Below are positions 53,858 to 62,634 of a DNA stretch of 64,000 nucleotides, one piece after another. Source of the stretch: Rhizobium sp. BK313. GTDB taxonomy: Bacteria; Pseudomonadota; Alphaproteobacteria; Rhizobiales; Rhizobiaceae. Positions within the stretch are counted from its first letter, which is position 1. Each line of letters starts with the position of its first letter. A program made the position numbers and the translations under genes. The notes under the pieces were generated by a model. The model was not told the origin of the DNA, did not search any database, and saw nothing but the letters and a program-made list of their open reading frames with translations. The stretch lies in contig NZ_JACHZQ010000013.1 of the NCBI RefSeq assembly GCF_014193655.1, positions 1-64,000 on the forward strand, given 5' to 3'.

Positions 53858-55735
53858 TTAGAATTCGATATCATCGCCCGGCAGGATGTCGCCGTCATCG
53901 GATTCGGCGGTCGCTGGAGCGGCGGTTTGTTCCTCTTCCTCCGCATCCGACGCACGCACGCGCACGTCAATGATCTTGGCGCCCGGAAATTGCGATAGGA
54001 TCGCCGCCACATCGGGGTCCTGGCGGGCATCGGCGACCCGCTGCTGCTGCGCGTTTGCTTCCGCCTCCACCAAAGTCGGTTCGCCTTCGTCGCGGCTGAG
54101 GCTGACGATCCAATGGATGCCGGTCCATTCCTTCAGTTTGACGGCGAGTTCGTTCAGCAGCGTCCCCGGCGCGCCCGGCGTCAGGCTGACGTCGAGCCGG
54201 CCGGGCTCCAGCCGCACCGGGCGAACGAAGCTCCGCACCAGCGCCTTCAGTTTCGGATCGCGCTTCTGGCCGGCAAGTTCGGCGATATCGGCCATCGAAT
54301 TGACGGGAACCAACGGCTTCGGCGCTTCGACGGGCTTTTGTTCGATGCGGCCGATTGCGGGGGTGGCCAACGGCTGCGTATTCGGAACCGACCGCAGCAT
54401 GGCGACCGGCGGTGTGGGCGCAGGTCGCGATGGCGCGGTTTCGACCGCGCGCGCCATCACATTGCCCTGGTAGGAGACCGGCGTTCCAACGCTGTTGCCG
54501 GCTGACGGAGCGGACGACGGACGTGCGGCGCCATTGCCGTCCGAAAATTCGGCAAGCCGCCGCGCCGCATCTTCCGGCGCCGGCAGATGGGCGGCGTGGG
54601 CCAGGCGGATCAGCACCATTTCGGCGGCACCGGCCGTGCGGGCAGCGCTTTCGGTCTCCGGTATGCCCTTCAGCAGCATCTGCCAAAAGCGCGACAGCGT
54701 CGTAACCGCCACGCCTCGCGCGAATTCGGCTGCCTTGGTGCGTTCGACCTCGCTCAGCGACGGATCATTGGCGGCATCAGGCACATATTTCAGGCGGGTG
54801 ACCAGATGGGTGAAATCGGCAAGGTCGGTCAGCACGACGACGGGATTGGCGCCGGCTTCGTATTGGCTGTTGAATTCCGACAACGCAGCGGCGACATCGC
54901 CCTTGATGATGTGGTGGAAGAGATCGACGATGCGGGCGCGGTCAGCGAGCCCCAGCATCGAGCGAACGGCATCTGCCGCCACCGCGCCGCTGCCGTGGGC
55001 GATCGCCTGGTCGAGCAGCGACAGCCCATCGCGGGCCGAGCCTTCGGCGGCACGGGCGATCATGGCAAGCGCTTCCGGCTCCGCCTCGATGCCTTCCTTG
55101 GCGGCGATGGTAGTGAACAGGCCGACGAGATCCGAGGCGCTGATGCGGCGCAGGTCGAAGCGTTGGCAGCGCGACAGAACCGTGATCGGCACCTTGCGGA
55201 TTTCGGTGGTGGCGAAGATGAACTTTACATGCTCCGGCGGCTCTTCCAGCGTTTTCAGCAGCCCGTTGAAGGCGGCCGTCGACAGCATGTGCACTTCGTC
55301 GATGATGTAGACCTTGTAGCGTGCGGAAACCGGACGGTAGCGCACCTGCTCGATGATCTCTCGGATGTCGTCGATGCCCGTGTGCGAGGCGGCATCCATC
55401 TCGATGACATCGACATGCCGTCCTTCCATGATCGCCTGGCAATGATCGCCTGGCTCACGCAGGTCAATGGTCGGGCGGTCGATTTCGGCGGTCTTGTAAT
55501 TGAGGGCGCGTGCCAGGATGCGAGCTGTCGTCGTCTTGCCGACGCCGCGCACGCCGGTCAGCATGTAGGCCTGGGCAATGCGGCCGGTCTCGAACGCGTT
55601 GGTCAGCGTGCGAACCATCGGCTCCTGGCCGACCATCAAATCTGTGAAATCCTTGGGCCGGTATTTGCGGGCCAGCACCCGGTAACCGGTGCCGGTCGAA
55701 GCGGCATCTTTTGCTTGTCGCTCGGTGTCGCTCAT
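53858..55735 (-). CDS. dnaX: DNA polymerase III subunits gamma and tau
   Basis: This 625-residue clamp-loader ATPase has Walker A (GVRGVGKTTT, residues 61-70), the DEVHMLS box and an SRC-type arginine finger motif (VLSRCQRFDL). The canonical zinc-binding cysteines after Walker A are largely missing: only one Cys (DHCQAI) remains. This seems to be an alphaproteobacterial trait. The C-terminal tau region (about 440-625) is Ala/Pro-rich then acidic. The start at 55735 is chosen because the frame further upstream runs into the SRP RNA. No frameshift motif was checked for gamma synthesis. Confidence 0.96.
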   Translation of the reverse strand: MSDTERQAKDAASTGTGYRVLARKYRPKDFTDLMVGQEPMVRTLTNAFETGRIAQAYMLTGVRGVGKTTTARILARALNYKTAEIDRPTIDLREPGDHCQAIMEGRHVDVIEMDAASHTGIDDIREIIEQVRYRPVSARYKVYIIDEVHMLSTAAFNGLLKTLEEPPEHVKFIFATTEIRKVPITVLSRCQRFDLRRISASDLVGLFTTIAAKEGIEAEPEALAMIARAAEGSARDGLSLLDQAIAHGSGAVAADAVRSMLGLADRARIVDLFHHIIKGDVAAALSEFNSQYEAGANPVVVLTDLADFTHLVTRLKYVPDAANDPSLSEVERTKAAEFARGVAVTTLSRFWQMLLKGIPETESAARTAGAAEMVLIRLAHAAHLPAPEDAARRLAEFSDGNGAARPSSAPSAGNSVGTPVSYQGNVMARAVETAPSRPAPTPPVAMLRSVPNTQPLATPAIGRIEQKPVEAPKPLVPVNSMADIAELAGQKRDPKLKALVRSFVRPVRLEPGRLDVSLTPGAPGTLLNELAVKLKEWTGIHWIVSLSRDEGEPTLVEAEANAQQQRVADARQDPDVAAILSQFPGAKIIDVRVRASDAEEEEQTAAPATAESDDGDILPGDDIEF

Positions 55736-55784
55736 CGCCCTGCTTATTGCCCGCAGAAAGCCGGGCCTTGCTTTCGGAAAGGGT

Positions 55785-55880
55785 GGGAGGCTGGCACGAT
55801 GACCCGTGCCGGGCTCGTTAGGGCTGCTTCCTTCCGGACCTGACCCGGTTGGCGAGTGGCTCGTCCACCACCAACCTCCC
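55785..55880 (-). ncRNA. ffs: Signal recognition particle RNA (4.5S type)
   Basis: On the minus strand the 96-base sequence has matching ends (GGGAGG..CCTCCC) and the highly conserved apical motif GGTCAGGTCCGGAAGGAAGCAG that binds Ffh. It folds as one long hairpin. It lies just upstream of dnaX on the same strand, a common position. Confidence 0.95.
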
Positions 55881-55887
55881 GAATGCA

Positions 55888-55916
55888 CATATCGGCAATA
55901 TCGGCATCAAAAGCAA
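55888..55916 (-). promoter_or_regulatory. Candidate promoter of the SRP RNA gene
   Basis: On the minus strand TTGCTT (55911-55916) and GATATG (55888-55893) are spaced by 17 bases, and the -10 hexamer ends seven bases before the RNA's 5' end. Position is convincing, consensus match is fair. Confidence 0.55.
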
Positions 55917-55970
55917 GCCAAGGTCAAAAAAAACTGCTAAACATTTGATAAAACACCGGAGGATGGCCCA

Positions 55971-56381
55971 TTGCAGGATTTTGCGCTCGACGATCGTCTG
56001 GCGAATGACAGCGTTTCCGTCACGATCACCGGCCTTTGCGACGTGCGGCTGATGAAGGATCGCCGCTGGCCATGGCTGTTGCTGGTGCCCAGGCGGCCCG
56101 GCATATCGGAAATATTCGAACTGACGCCGCTCGACCAGGTTCTGCTGACCTTCGAGACCAACAAGGTCGGTGCTGCCTTGAAGACGGTGACGGGGGCGAC
56201 AAAAATCAACATCGGGGCTCTTGGAAATATCGTCCGTCAGCTTCATGTTCATGTCATTGCGCGGTTCGAAGGGGACGCGAACTGGCCCGGCCCGATCTGG
56301 GGTCACGGCAAGGCGGAACCCTATGCGGACGAAGACATGAACAGCTTCATAGCCAAGTTGCGGGAAACGCTTTCACAATGA
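55971..56381 (+). CDS. HIT-family protein upstream of nudC
   Basis: This 136-residue protein carries the histidine triad in QLHVHVIARF near residue 90. The TTG at 55971 has CGGAGGAT before it. Its stop overlaps the nudC start by four bases (ATGA), suggesting coupled translation and a joint role in nucleotide cleanup. It lacks the N-terminal zinc Cys pair seen in the other HIT protein of this window. Confidence 0.88.
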   Translation: MQDFALDDRLANDSVSVTITGLCDVRLMKDRRWPWLLLVPRRPGISEIFELTPLDQVLLTFETNKVGAALKTVTGATKINIGALGNIVRQLHVHVIARFEGDANWPGPIWGHGKAEPYADEDMNSFIAKLRETLSQ

Positions 56382-57337
56382 ATCATTCTATCTTCTCTTC
56401 GGATGCCCCCCACCCGGAAGCTAGCAGCCTCACCGCCTTTGCGGAAAACCAGCTTAACCGGGACGCCGAGCACCGCGATGAGGAATCGGTCGAGCGAGCC
56501 CTCTCTAAAGACGGCACGCATATCCTCGCTTTCGCCAAGGACAGGCTGGTTCTGAAACATGACGGCCAGGTGCTCGATCCGCTGTTTGCACGCTACGAGC
56601 TGCAGGAGCTTGATCCGGACTGGGAGGCGGCGGTGCTGCTCGGCTATCGCAAGACCGGCGAGCCGCGGCTCGCCGTGCCGGTGCGTATCAATGCCGACGA
56701 CCTCGCCAGCCACTACAAGCCCGCCGACATGCGCTCGCTCTGGCGCGACCTTCTGCTCGAAGGCGAAATCCTCGGCGAAGCGGCGCAAGGCATGAGCCTT
56801 ATCCGTTGGAACAGTGACAACCGCTTCTGTGGCCGTTGTGGCTCGGTCATGGAAAGCCGCATCGGCGGCTATAAGCGCGTCTGCACTGCCTGCGAACACA
56901 TGATTTTCCCGCGCACTGATCCGGTCGTCATCATGCTGACGATCGACGAGGAGAAAAATCTTTGTCTGCTCGGCCGCAGCCACCATTTCGCGCCGGGCAT
57001 GTATTCCTGTCTCGCCGGTTTCGTCGAGCCGGGCGAAACCATTGAGAACGCCGTGCGCCGCGAGACGCATGAGGAGTCCGGCATCCAGATCGGCCGCGTG
57101 CGGTACCATGCCTCGCAGCCCTGGCCGATGCCGCACTCCCTGATGATCGGTTGTTATGCCGAGGCGAAGTCGACGGAGATTCATATCGATGCCGCCGAGC
57201 TTGATGACTGCCGCTGGTTTACGCCGGAAGAGACGCTCGCCATGCTCGATCGCGTCTCGGCCTCCGGCAACACATCCCCACCCAAGGGCGCCATCGCCCA
57301 TCGCCTTATGCGCGACTGGGTGGAATGGAAACGATAG
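56378..57337 (+). CDS. nudC: NAD(H) diphosphatase NudC
   Basis: This 319-residue protein has an N-terminal domain, the zinc ribbon (CGRCGSVMES then VCTACEH) and the Nudix box with the GFVEPGET start and RETHEESG core. It hydrolyses NAD(H) and, in enterobacteria, removes NAD caps from RNA. The SQPWPMPHSLM segment is a hallmark of NudC. The ATG at 56378 overlaps the HIT gene. Confidence 0.95.
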   Translation: MNHSIFSSDAPHPEASSLTAFAENQLNRDAEHRDEESVERALSKDGTHILAFAKDRLVLKHDGQVLDPLFARYELQELDPDWEAAVLLGYRKTGEPRLAVPVRINADDLASHYKPADMRSLWRDLLLEGEILGEAAQGMSLIRWNSDNRFCGRCGSVMESRIGGYKRVCTACEHMIFPRTDPVVIMLTIDEEKNLCLLGRSHHFAPGMYSCLAGFVEPGETIENAVRRETHEESGIQIGRVRYHASQPWPMPHSLMIGCYAEAKSTEIHIDAAELDDCRWFTPEETLAMLDRVSASGNTSPPKGAIAHRLMRDWVEWKR

Positions 57338-57346
57338 GCGCTCGTC

Positions 57347-58033
57347 ATGGCGCGCTCGGAACGGCTGCTGACCCTGCTGCAGACGCTCAGGCGCTACCGC
57401 CGCCCAGTCAGCGGCGCTACCCTCGCTGAGGAGACCGGCGTCAGCCTGCGCACGCTCTATCGTGATATAGCCAGCCTGCAGACACAGGGTGCCGACATCG
57501 AAGGCGAGCCCGGTATCGGCTATGTCTTGAAGCCCGGCTTCATGCTGCCACCAATGATGTTTTCGCAGGACGAGATTGAGGCGCTGGTGCTGGGATCGAG
57601 ATGGGTCGCACGCGCAACCGATTCGCGACTGGCAGCAGCCGGCGCCGATGCTCTCGCCAAGATCGCCGCCGTGCTGCCAGCCGACATGCGAGAAGCGGTC
57701 GATCAGGCGGCTGTGGTCGTTGCTACACGGCGCATCACAGAGGACAAGGCCGATCTTTCGCTCATGCGCAAGGCGATCCGCTCGGAGCGCATGGTGCAAC
57801 TGACCTATGGCGATGTGAACGGTGCCATCTCGACGCGCCGCATCTGGCCCTTCGCGCTGGGTTACTTCGATAATGCGCGCATCATCATGGCTTGGTGCGA
57901 GCTGCGTCAGGACTTTCGCCATTTCCGCGCCGACCGTATCGTCGATTTCGCAGTGCTGGAGGCACGCTATCCGCGACGCCGCGTTGCGCTGGCAAGGGAA
58001 TGGCACGCCCGGGAAGGCATGCTCCACGATTGA
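57347..58033 (+). CDS. HTH-WYL transcriptional regulator (YafY type), second copy
   Basis: This 228-residue regulator has the same layout as the one at 48070: winged helix (SERLLTLLQTLRRYRRPVSGATLAEETGVSLRTLYRDI) and WYL domain with RHFRADRI. The two share clear similarity throughout. It starts nine bases after nudC. A DUF1127-like small gene and a VOC gene follow on the same strand. Confidence 0.9.
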   Translation: MARSERLLTLLQTLRRYRRPVSGATLAEETGVSLRTLYRDIASLQTQGADIEGEPGIGYVLKPGFMLPPMMFSQDEIEALVLGSRWVARATDSRLAAAGADALAKIAAVLPADMREAVDQAAVVVATRRITEDKADLSLMRKAIRSERMVQLTYGDVNGAISTRRIWPFALGYFDNARIIMAWCELRQDFRHFRADRIVDFAVLEARYPRRRVALAREWHAREGMLHD

Positions 58034-58116
58034 TCTCCGGCAATACGCTACTGCCAGAAACTGTCAGTAGGTTCGATTATGATGGGCACCATCCGAAGCA
58101 GGGAGGAGGACCGATC

Positions 58117-58353
58117 ATGGCAAGCTCAATTCTTATCGTCACGAGGGAAACGCATCGGCCCGACATCGAGTCGCGTGAAGGCAAAGGCCTCTCTCCGCTC
58201 ACATGGCCGAATCATCTTTTGCAGATTGCGCGCGGGTATTTCGTCGGCCGTCGCGATCGTCTCGATCTTGACGAAGCACCGGACTTCATAATGCGTGATC
58301 TTGGCTTCCTGGACGGTCATGCCCCGTACCGCGAGGAAGATCGGATGCGCTGA
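58117..58353 (+). CDS. Small DUF1127-like protein
   Basis: This 78-residue protein ends with an LDEAPDFIMRDLGFLDG segment, resembling the terminal region of DUF1127 (YjiS-like) proteins, which in some alphaproteobacteria are linked to small-RNA and phosphate responses. The N-terminal half is not recognised. GGGAGGAGG lies before the ATG at 58117. It is between the WYL and VOC genes. Confidence 0.7.
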   Translation: MASSILIVTRETHRPDIESREGKGLSPLTWPNHLLQIARGYFVGRRDRLDLDEAPDFIMRDLGFLDGHAPYREEDRMR

Positions 58354-58472
58354 GACGCATTCCGTCAACACCAAACCAACCACTGACAAAACCACGAGCG
58401 GCGGGCTTCGCTATGCCCGCCGGAATGCATGCCCGTTGCCTTTATATCCCCTAAGCAAAGAGGAATATCCAA

Positions 58473-58841
58473 ATGACAAGCCCGAATCTCATCATCTTCT
58501 ATGTCAAGGATCCGGCCGAAAGCGTGCCGTTCTATCGTGACCTGCTCGGTCGCGAACCCGCCGTCGCTGCACCGAATTTCGCCGCCTTCCCGCTCGACAA
58601 CGGTTTCACTCTTGGCCTTTGGCGCCGCAGCAGCGTCGAGCCGCAGCCGTCGGCCATCGGCAATCGCGGCGAACTCGCCTTCATGGTAGAGGGCGAAGGC
58701 GCGGTCGCAGAACATTACAAGGACTGGAAGGCCCGCGGCCTGCCGATCGCGCAGGAATTGACGACCCTGGATTTCGGCCCGACCTTCGTCGTGCTCGATC
58801 CGGATGGTCATCGCCTGCGGGTTTGTGAACCGGATAAGTGA
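58473..58841 (+). CDS. VOC-family protein, second copy
   Basis: This 122-residue glyoxalase-fold protein has LIIFYVKDPAESVPFYRDLLG and TFVVLDPDGHRLRV, typical of the group. Substrate is unknown. AGAGGAA precedes the ATG. It lies downstream of a WYL regulator, which may control it. Confidence 0.88.
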   Translation: MTSPNLIIFYVKDPAESVPFYRDLLGREPAVAAPNFAAFPLDNGFTLGLWRRSSVEPQPSAIGNRGELAFMVEGEGAVAEHYKDWKARGLPIAQELTTLDFGPTFVVLDPDGHRLRVCEPDK

Positions 58842-58850
58842 TCAGGAGAA

Positions 58851-58876
58851 AAAAGGGCGCCGAAAGGCGCCCTTTT
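58851..58876. terminator. Bidirectional terminator between VOC gene and pheA
   Basis: A perfect 11-bp stem (58851-58861 with 58866-58876) with a GAAA loop has A-residues on the left and T-residues on the right, so it can stop transcription from both sides. It overlaps the pheA stop codon by one base. Confidence 0.93.
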
Positions 58877-59730
58877 CAGAGCTCCCCGCGCATTGGGTGC
58901 CCTTTGTAGACACCCAGAATGCGGACCTTCTCGGAAAAGAACCGCAATTCCTCCAGCGCCCGGCGCACATGCGCATCGGATGGATGGCCCTCGATATCGG
59001 CGTAAAACTGTGTCGCTACAAAACGGCCGCCGAGCTGATAGCTTTCGAGCTTCGTCATGTTGATGCCGTTGGTGGCGAAGCCGCCGAGCGCCTTGTAGAG
59101 CGCGGCAGGGATGTTGCGGACGTTGAAGACGAAGGTGGTGACGATCTTTTCTTCGGCCGAGCTGCGTTGCGCCCAGTTTTCGTCCCGCGACAGCACGACG
59201 AAGCGCGTCACGTTGCTTTCGGTATCCTCGACATTTTCCGCAACGATTTCCAGCCCGTAGAGGTCGGCCGCGAGCCGCGGCGCAAGCGCCGCCATCGTGC
59301 GGTCGCCGGTTTCTTGTACCAGCTTGGCCGCTCCCGCCGTATCGCCGGCGATGACAGGCTTCCAGCCGTTGGCGCGCACGATCTTGCGGCATTGGCCGAG
59401 GGCATGGATATGGCTGTGCACCGTGCGGATCTCTTCCTTCTTCACGCCCGGCAGCACCATGAGCTGGAAGTGGATCGGCATGAAATACTCGCCGACGATA
59501 TGCAGCCGCGATTCCGGCAGCAGATGATGGATATCGGCGACGCGGCCGGCGATCGTGTTCTCGATCGGGATCATGCCGAGATCGGCCTCGCCATTGTCGA
59601 TCGCGGCAAAGGCATCCTCGAAGGTCTGGCAGGGCAGCGGCACCATGGTCGGGAACACGTCGAGGGAGGCCATGTGAGAATTGGCGCCGTAGTCGCCCTG
59701 GAACGAGATCTTGTTGGTCTTGGTGATCAT
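58876..59730 (-). CDS. pheA: Prephenate dehydratase
   Basis: This 284-residue enzyme converts prephenate to phenylpyruvate for phenylalanine synthesis. The catalytic domain is at residues 1-180 with KISFQGDYGANSHMA and the NVTRFVVLSR segment. The C-terminal ACT domain (about 195-280) has an ESYQLGGRF site for feedback by phenylalanine. There is no fused chorismate mutase. It follows kdsB by 24 bases on the minus strand. Confidence 0.95.
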   Translation of the reverse strand: MITKTNKISFQGDYGANSHMASLDVFPTMVPLPCQTFEDAFAAIDNGEADLGMIPIENTIAGRVADIHHLLPESRLHIVGEYFMPIHFQLMVLPGVKKEEIRTVHSHIHALGQCRKIVRANGWKPVIAGDTAGAAKLVQETGDRTMAALAPRLAADLYGLEIVAENVEDTESNVTRFVVLSRDENWAQRSSAEEKIVTTFVFNVRNIPAALYKALGGFATNGINMTKLESYQLGGRFVATQFYADIEGHPSDAHVRRALEELRFFSEKVRILGVYKGHPMRGEL

Positions 59731-59754
59731 GGGACTGCCTTTGGGGGAATGCCG

Positions 59755-60510
59755 TCAGAGAGAAGCGGCGGAAAGGATACGTCTGGCCTTTTCGAGGTCG
59801 GCGGGAGTATCGACACCGAGCGGGATCGTGTCAACGATCTCAACATCGATGCGCATGCCGGCTTCCAGCGCTCTGAGCTGCTCCAGCGATTCGCGCCGTT
59901 CGAGCGGCGATGGCCCGAGGCTCACGAATTTTTCGAGCGCTGCACGACGATAGGCGTAAAGGCCGATGTGGTGGTAGAGCGGACCATTGCCGTAAGGCGC
60001 GGTGGTCCGGGTGAAATAGAGCGCGCGCATGCGATTGTCGGAAATCGCCGACCCCACGACTTTGACGACGCTCGGCGCCGTCTTTTCTTCCTCGTCCTTG
60101 ATCTCGACGGTCAGTGTGGCGATATCGACGGCCGGATCTTCCAGCGGGCGCAGCGAAGCACGGATGGTCTCGGGATCGATGGTCGGCAGATCGCCCTGGA
60201 CATTGACGACGATTTCAGCACGACCCTCGGGATCCACCGCCTGCAGGGCTTCATAGATTCGGTCCGAGCCGGATTGATGATCCTTGCGCGTCATGACGAC
60301 TTCGAAGCCCGCATTCGCAACGGCCGCGAAAGTGTCGTCATGGTCGACGGCGACGACGATGCGACCGATCGCCGCCTCGCGCGCGCGTTTGGCAACCTGT
60401 ACGATCATGGGTAGGCCGCAGATATCGGCGAGCGGTTTGCCTGGGAGGCGTGTGGATGCCATCCGGGCCGGAATAAGCACCAGCGTCTTGTCTAAGTTTG
60501 GATCTGTCAT
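59755..60510 (-). CDS. kdsB: 3-deoxy-manno-octulosonate cytidylyltransferase
   Basis: This 251-residue enzyme activates KDO with CTP for lipopolysaccharide. The N-terminal CTP-binding LIPARMASTRLPGKPL, then VVNVQGDLP and the LGVDTPADLEKAR end are typical. The start at 60510 is preferred. It is followed by pheA and divergent from cycM, as in other rhizobia. Confidence 0.96.
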   Translation of the reverse strand: MTDPNLDKTLVLIPARMASTRLPGKPLADICGLPMIVQVAKRAREAAIGRIVVAVDHDDTFAAVANAGFEVVMTRKDHQSGSDRIYEALQAVDPEGRAEIVVNVQGDLPTIDPETIRASLRPLEDPAVDIATLTVEIKDEEEKTAPSVVKVVGSAISDNRMRALYFTRTTAPYGNGPLYHHIGLYAYRRAALEKFVSLGPSPLERRESLEQLRALEAGMRIDVEIVDTIPLGVDTPADLEKARRILSAASL

Positions 60511-60661
60511 TGTTGGGCCTTCTATTCCCGCCGCAAAAGTGTCAAAAAGTCTCACGGTGGAGACCGTTTAGAGAGTTGCAAGAAACAGCCAAAAGACATA
60601 GGTTTCGCGCGAATTCAAGATGGGCCGGCAGCCGCTGCCGGAGGCGAGGGGAGCATAGCAG

Positions 60662-61252
60662 ATGAATTCATCCTACGTGAACATGGGTGTCGGGGCACTT
60701 CTAGCCACACTTTTTGTGCTGAAGTCCGTGTCGCTCGCGTCGGGATTTATTTTCCATTCAGAGGCGCCGGAAAAGCCGGGCTTCGCCATTATCGCCGCTG
60801 AAGATACGTCTGCCGAAGCCGGCGGCAAGGCAGCCGCAGCCGCACCGGAAACGCCGATCGCAAAATTGCTTCAAACGGCCGATGCAAAAGTCGGCGAGAC
60901 GATCTTCAAGAAGTGTCAGGCCTGTCATGATGGCACCAAGGGCGGACCAAACAAGGTCGGCCCGGATCTCTGGGGTATCGTCGATCGCCCCGTTGCCGAG
61001 CATGAGGGCTTCGCCTACTCCGCCGCCATCAAGGATTTCTCCAAGGGCGGCACGGAGAAGTGGACCTATGATCACATCTATCACTTCGTAGCGGCACCGA
61101 AGAAATTCATTCCGGGAACTGCCATGGGCTTTGCCGGCCTGCCGAAGGAAAAGGACCGCGCCGACCTGATCGCCTTCCTGCGTACGCTTGCCGATACGCC
61201 GGTACCACTGCCGGACCCGAACGCTGCGCCGGCGCCTGCAGCGACGAACTAA
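60662..61252 (+). CDS. cycM: Membrane-anchored cytochrome c (CycM type)
   Basis: This 196-residue protein has an N-terminal uncleaved anchor (residues 10-32), an Ala/Glu-rich linker and a class I cytochrome c domain with CQACH (haem) at about 95-99 and a Met ligand in FIPGTAMGFAG. It carries electrons to the terminal oxidase. It is divergent from kdsB. Confidence 0.94.
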   Translation: MNSSYVNMGVGALLATLFVLKSVSLASGFIFHSEAPEKPGFAIIAAEDTSAEAGGKAAAAAPETPIAKLLQTADAKVGETIFKKCQACHDGTKGGPNKVGPDLWGIVDRPVAEHEGFAYSAAIKDFSKGGTEKWTYDHIYHFVAAPKKFIPGTAMGFAGLPKEKDRADLIAFLRTLADTPVPLPDPNAAPAPAATN

Positions 61253-61275
61253 AGTACTTTAAGCGAATGACTGCC

Positions 61276-61300
61276 AAGCCCGGTCGTTTCGACCGGGCTT
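61276..61300 (+). terminator. Terminator after cycM
   Basis: An 11-bp perfect stem (61276-61286 with 61290-61300) with a TTT loop is followed by TT on the plus strand. It lies 24 bases after the cycM stop and faces the patatin gene. Confidence 0.8.
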
Positions 61301-61319
61301 TTGTCGGCCGTTCAGCCAT

Positions 61320-62480
61320 TCAGACCGCGTGCTTGCGGGTCCGCATCTTCTGATCGAGGTCGAAGACCTTCAGTCCGTCTTCAACGTTCGGCGGCATGCG
61401 CCAATCCTCTGAGATAAGCGCCTTGCGGGCGTCGCGCAGGCCGGCATGCCAATGTTCGTGCATCGATAACGCCGAAAATTCGTAGTCCTTCGAATGCGAG
61501 CGGAACTGCTTGTTGCGGTAGATCAGGTGGATGATCGTGACGCCGTAGTCGGAGCAGTTTTCCTTCAGCTTCTGGATTTCTGGATCGGCCTTTGCCTCCT
61601 CGGGCAGCCGCGCGTAGAGTTCCGAGATGGTGCGGCGAAGGTGGTGGCGCTCGAGGAAGAGATCGGTGTTGAGCCGGGTGCGGCTGGAATAGGTAATGTC
61701 CTTGCGCCGCTCCTCCACTTCTTCGAGGTCCTGTGGCAACTGGCCGGTAGCGCTGAAGAGATCGACCTGGAAGACGACCGTGTCGACACCGGCGCCATTC
61801 CTCAGCACATAGCTCAACGGTGTATTGGAGACGAGTCCGCCGTCCCAGTAGTGTTCGTTGCCGATTTTGATCGCCGGAAAGCCGGGCGGCAGCGCACCGC
61901 TCGCCATGACGTGCTCAGGCTTGATCTTGATTTCCTTATTGTCGAAGAAGGCGAAATTGCCGGTTCGAACATTGACGGCGCCGAGGCTGAGCCGCACGGG
62001 ACCATGGTTGATGCGGTCGAAATCGACATGGTCGAGCAGGGTCTGGCGCAGTTGCTCGGTGTCATAGATGCTGGTCGCGCCCGCTGAACCCCGCGCCTGA
62101 AACCAGGATGGGATCTGCCAGGGAGAAAAGAAGCCAGGCACACCGAAGGTCGATACCCACCAACTGCTGACGGTGCGATAGAAATGGCTGGTCTCGCGCT
62201 GCCGCTCCATCAGAAGGTCGACCGGCAACTGCACGCTGACCTTGTTCCAGAAGGACCGCAGTTTCTCCAGCCGTTGGCCCGGCACGTTACCCGCCATGAT
62301 CGAGGCGTTGATCGCGCCGATCGAGATGCCGGCGATCCAGTCCGGCTCGATGTCGACTTCCCTCAGTGCTTCGAAAGCACCTGCCTGGTAGGAGCCGAGA
62401 GCGCCGCCGCCCTGCAGGACGAAGACCTTTTGCGCATAGGCTGAAGCGGGATTGGTGGTGAGTGGAGCTGCAATATTCAT
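61320..62480 (-). CDS. Patatin-like phospholipase
   Basis: This 386-residue protein has an N-terminal patatin domain with oxyanion GGGALGSYQ, nucleophile Ser in AGISIGAIN (near residue 52) and Asp in DGGLVSN (near 215). The C-terminal third resembles DUF3734. It should hydrolyse acyl esters of lipids. The Lys/Arg-rich C-terminal end is odd. It is a single gene. Confidence 0.92.
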   Translation of the reverse strand: MNIAAPLTTNPASAYAQKVFVLQGGGALGSYQAGAFEALREVDIEPDWIAGISIGAINASIMAGNVPGQRLEKLRSFWNKVSVQLPVDLLMERQRETSHFYRTVSSWWVSTFGVPGFFSPWQIPSWFQARGSAGATSIYDTEQLRQTLLDHVDFDRINHGPVRLSLGAVNVRTGNFAFFDNKEIKIKPEHVMASGALPPGFPAIKIGNEHYWDGGLVSNTPLSYVLRNGAGVDTVVFQVDLFSATGQLPQDLEEVEERRKDITYSSRTRLNTDLFLERHHLRRTISELYARLPEEAKADPEIQKLKENCSDYGVTIIHLIYRNKQFRSHSKDYEFSALSMHEHWHAGLRDARKALISEDWRMPPNVEDGLKVFDLDQKMRTRKHAV

Positions 62481-62634
62481 GGTTCCATCCTTTACTGCGC
62501 TCCACCCTAGGGGCCGCGGTGCGCAAATATATGACCATTTTCCTGCCTGCTTCTCCGAAAGCGGAGATATATCGTCGCAATGCTCAGGGGCGTGAGTTCA
62601 CGCGAAGCCGCTTTGCATCTTTGGGGATCATGCC

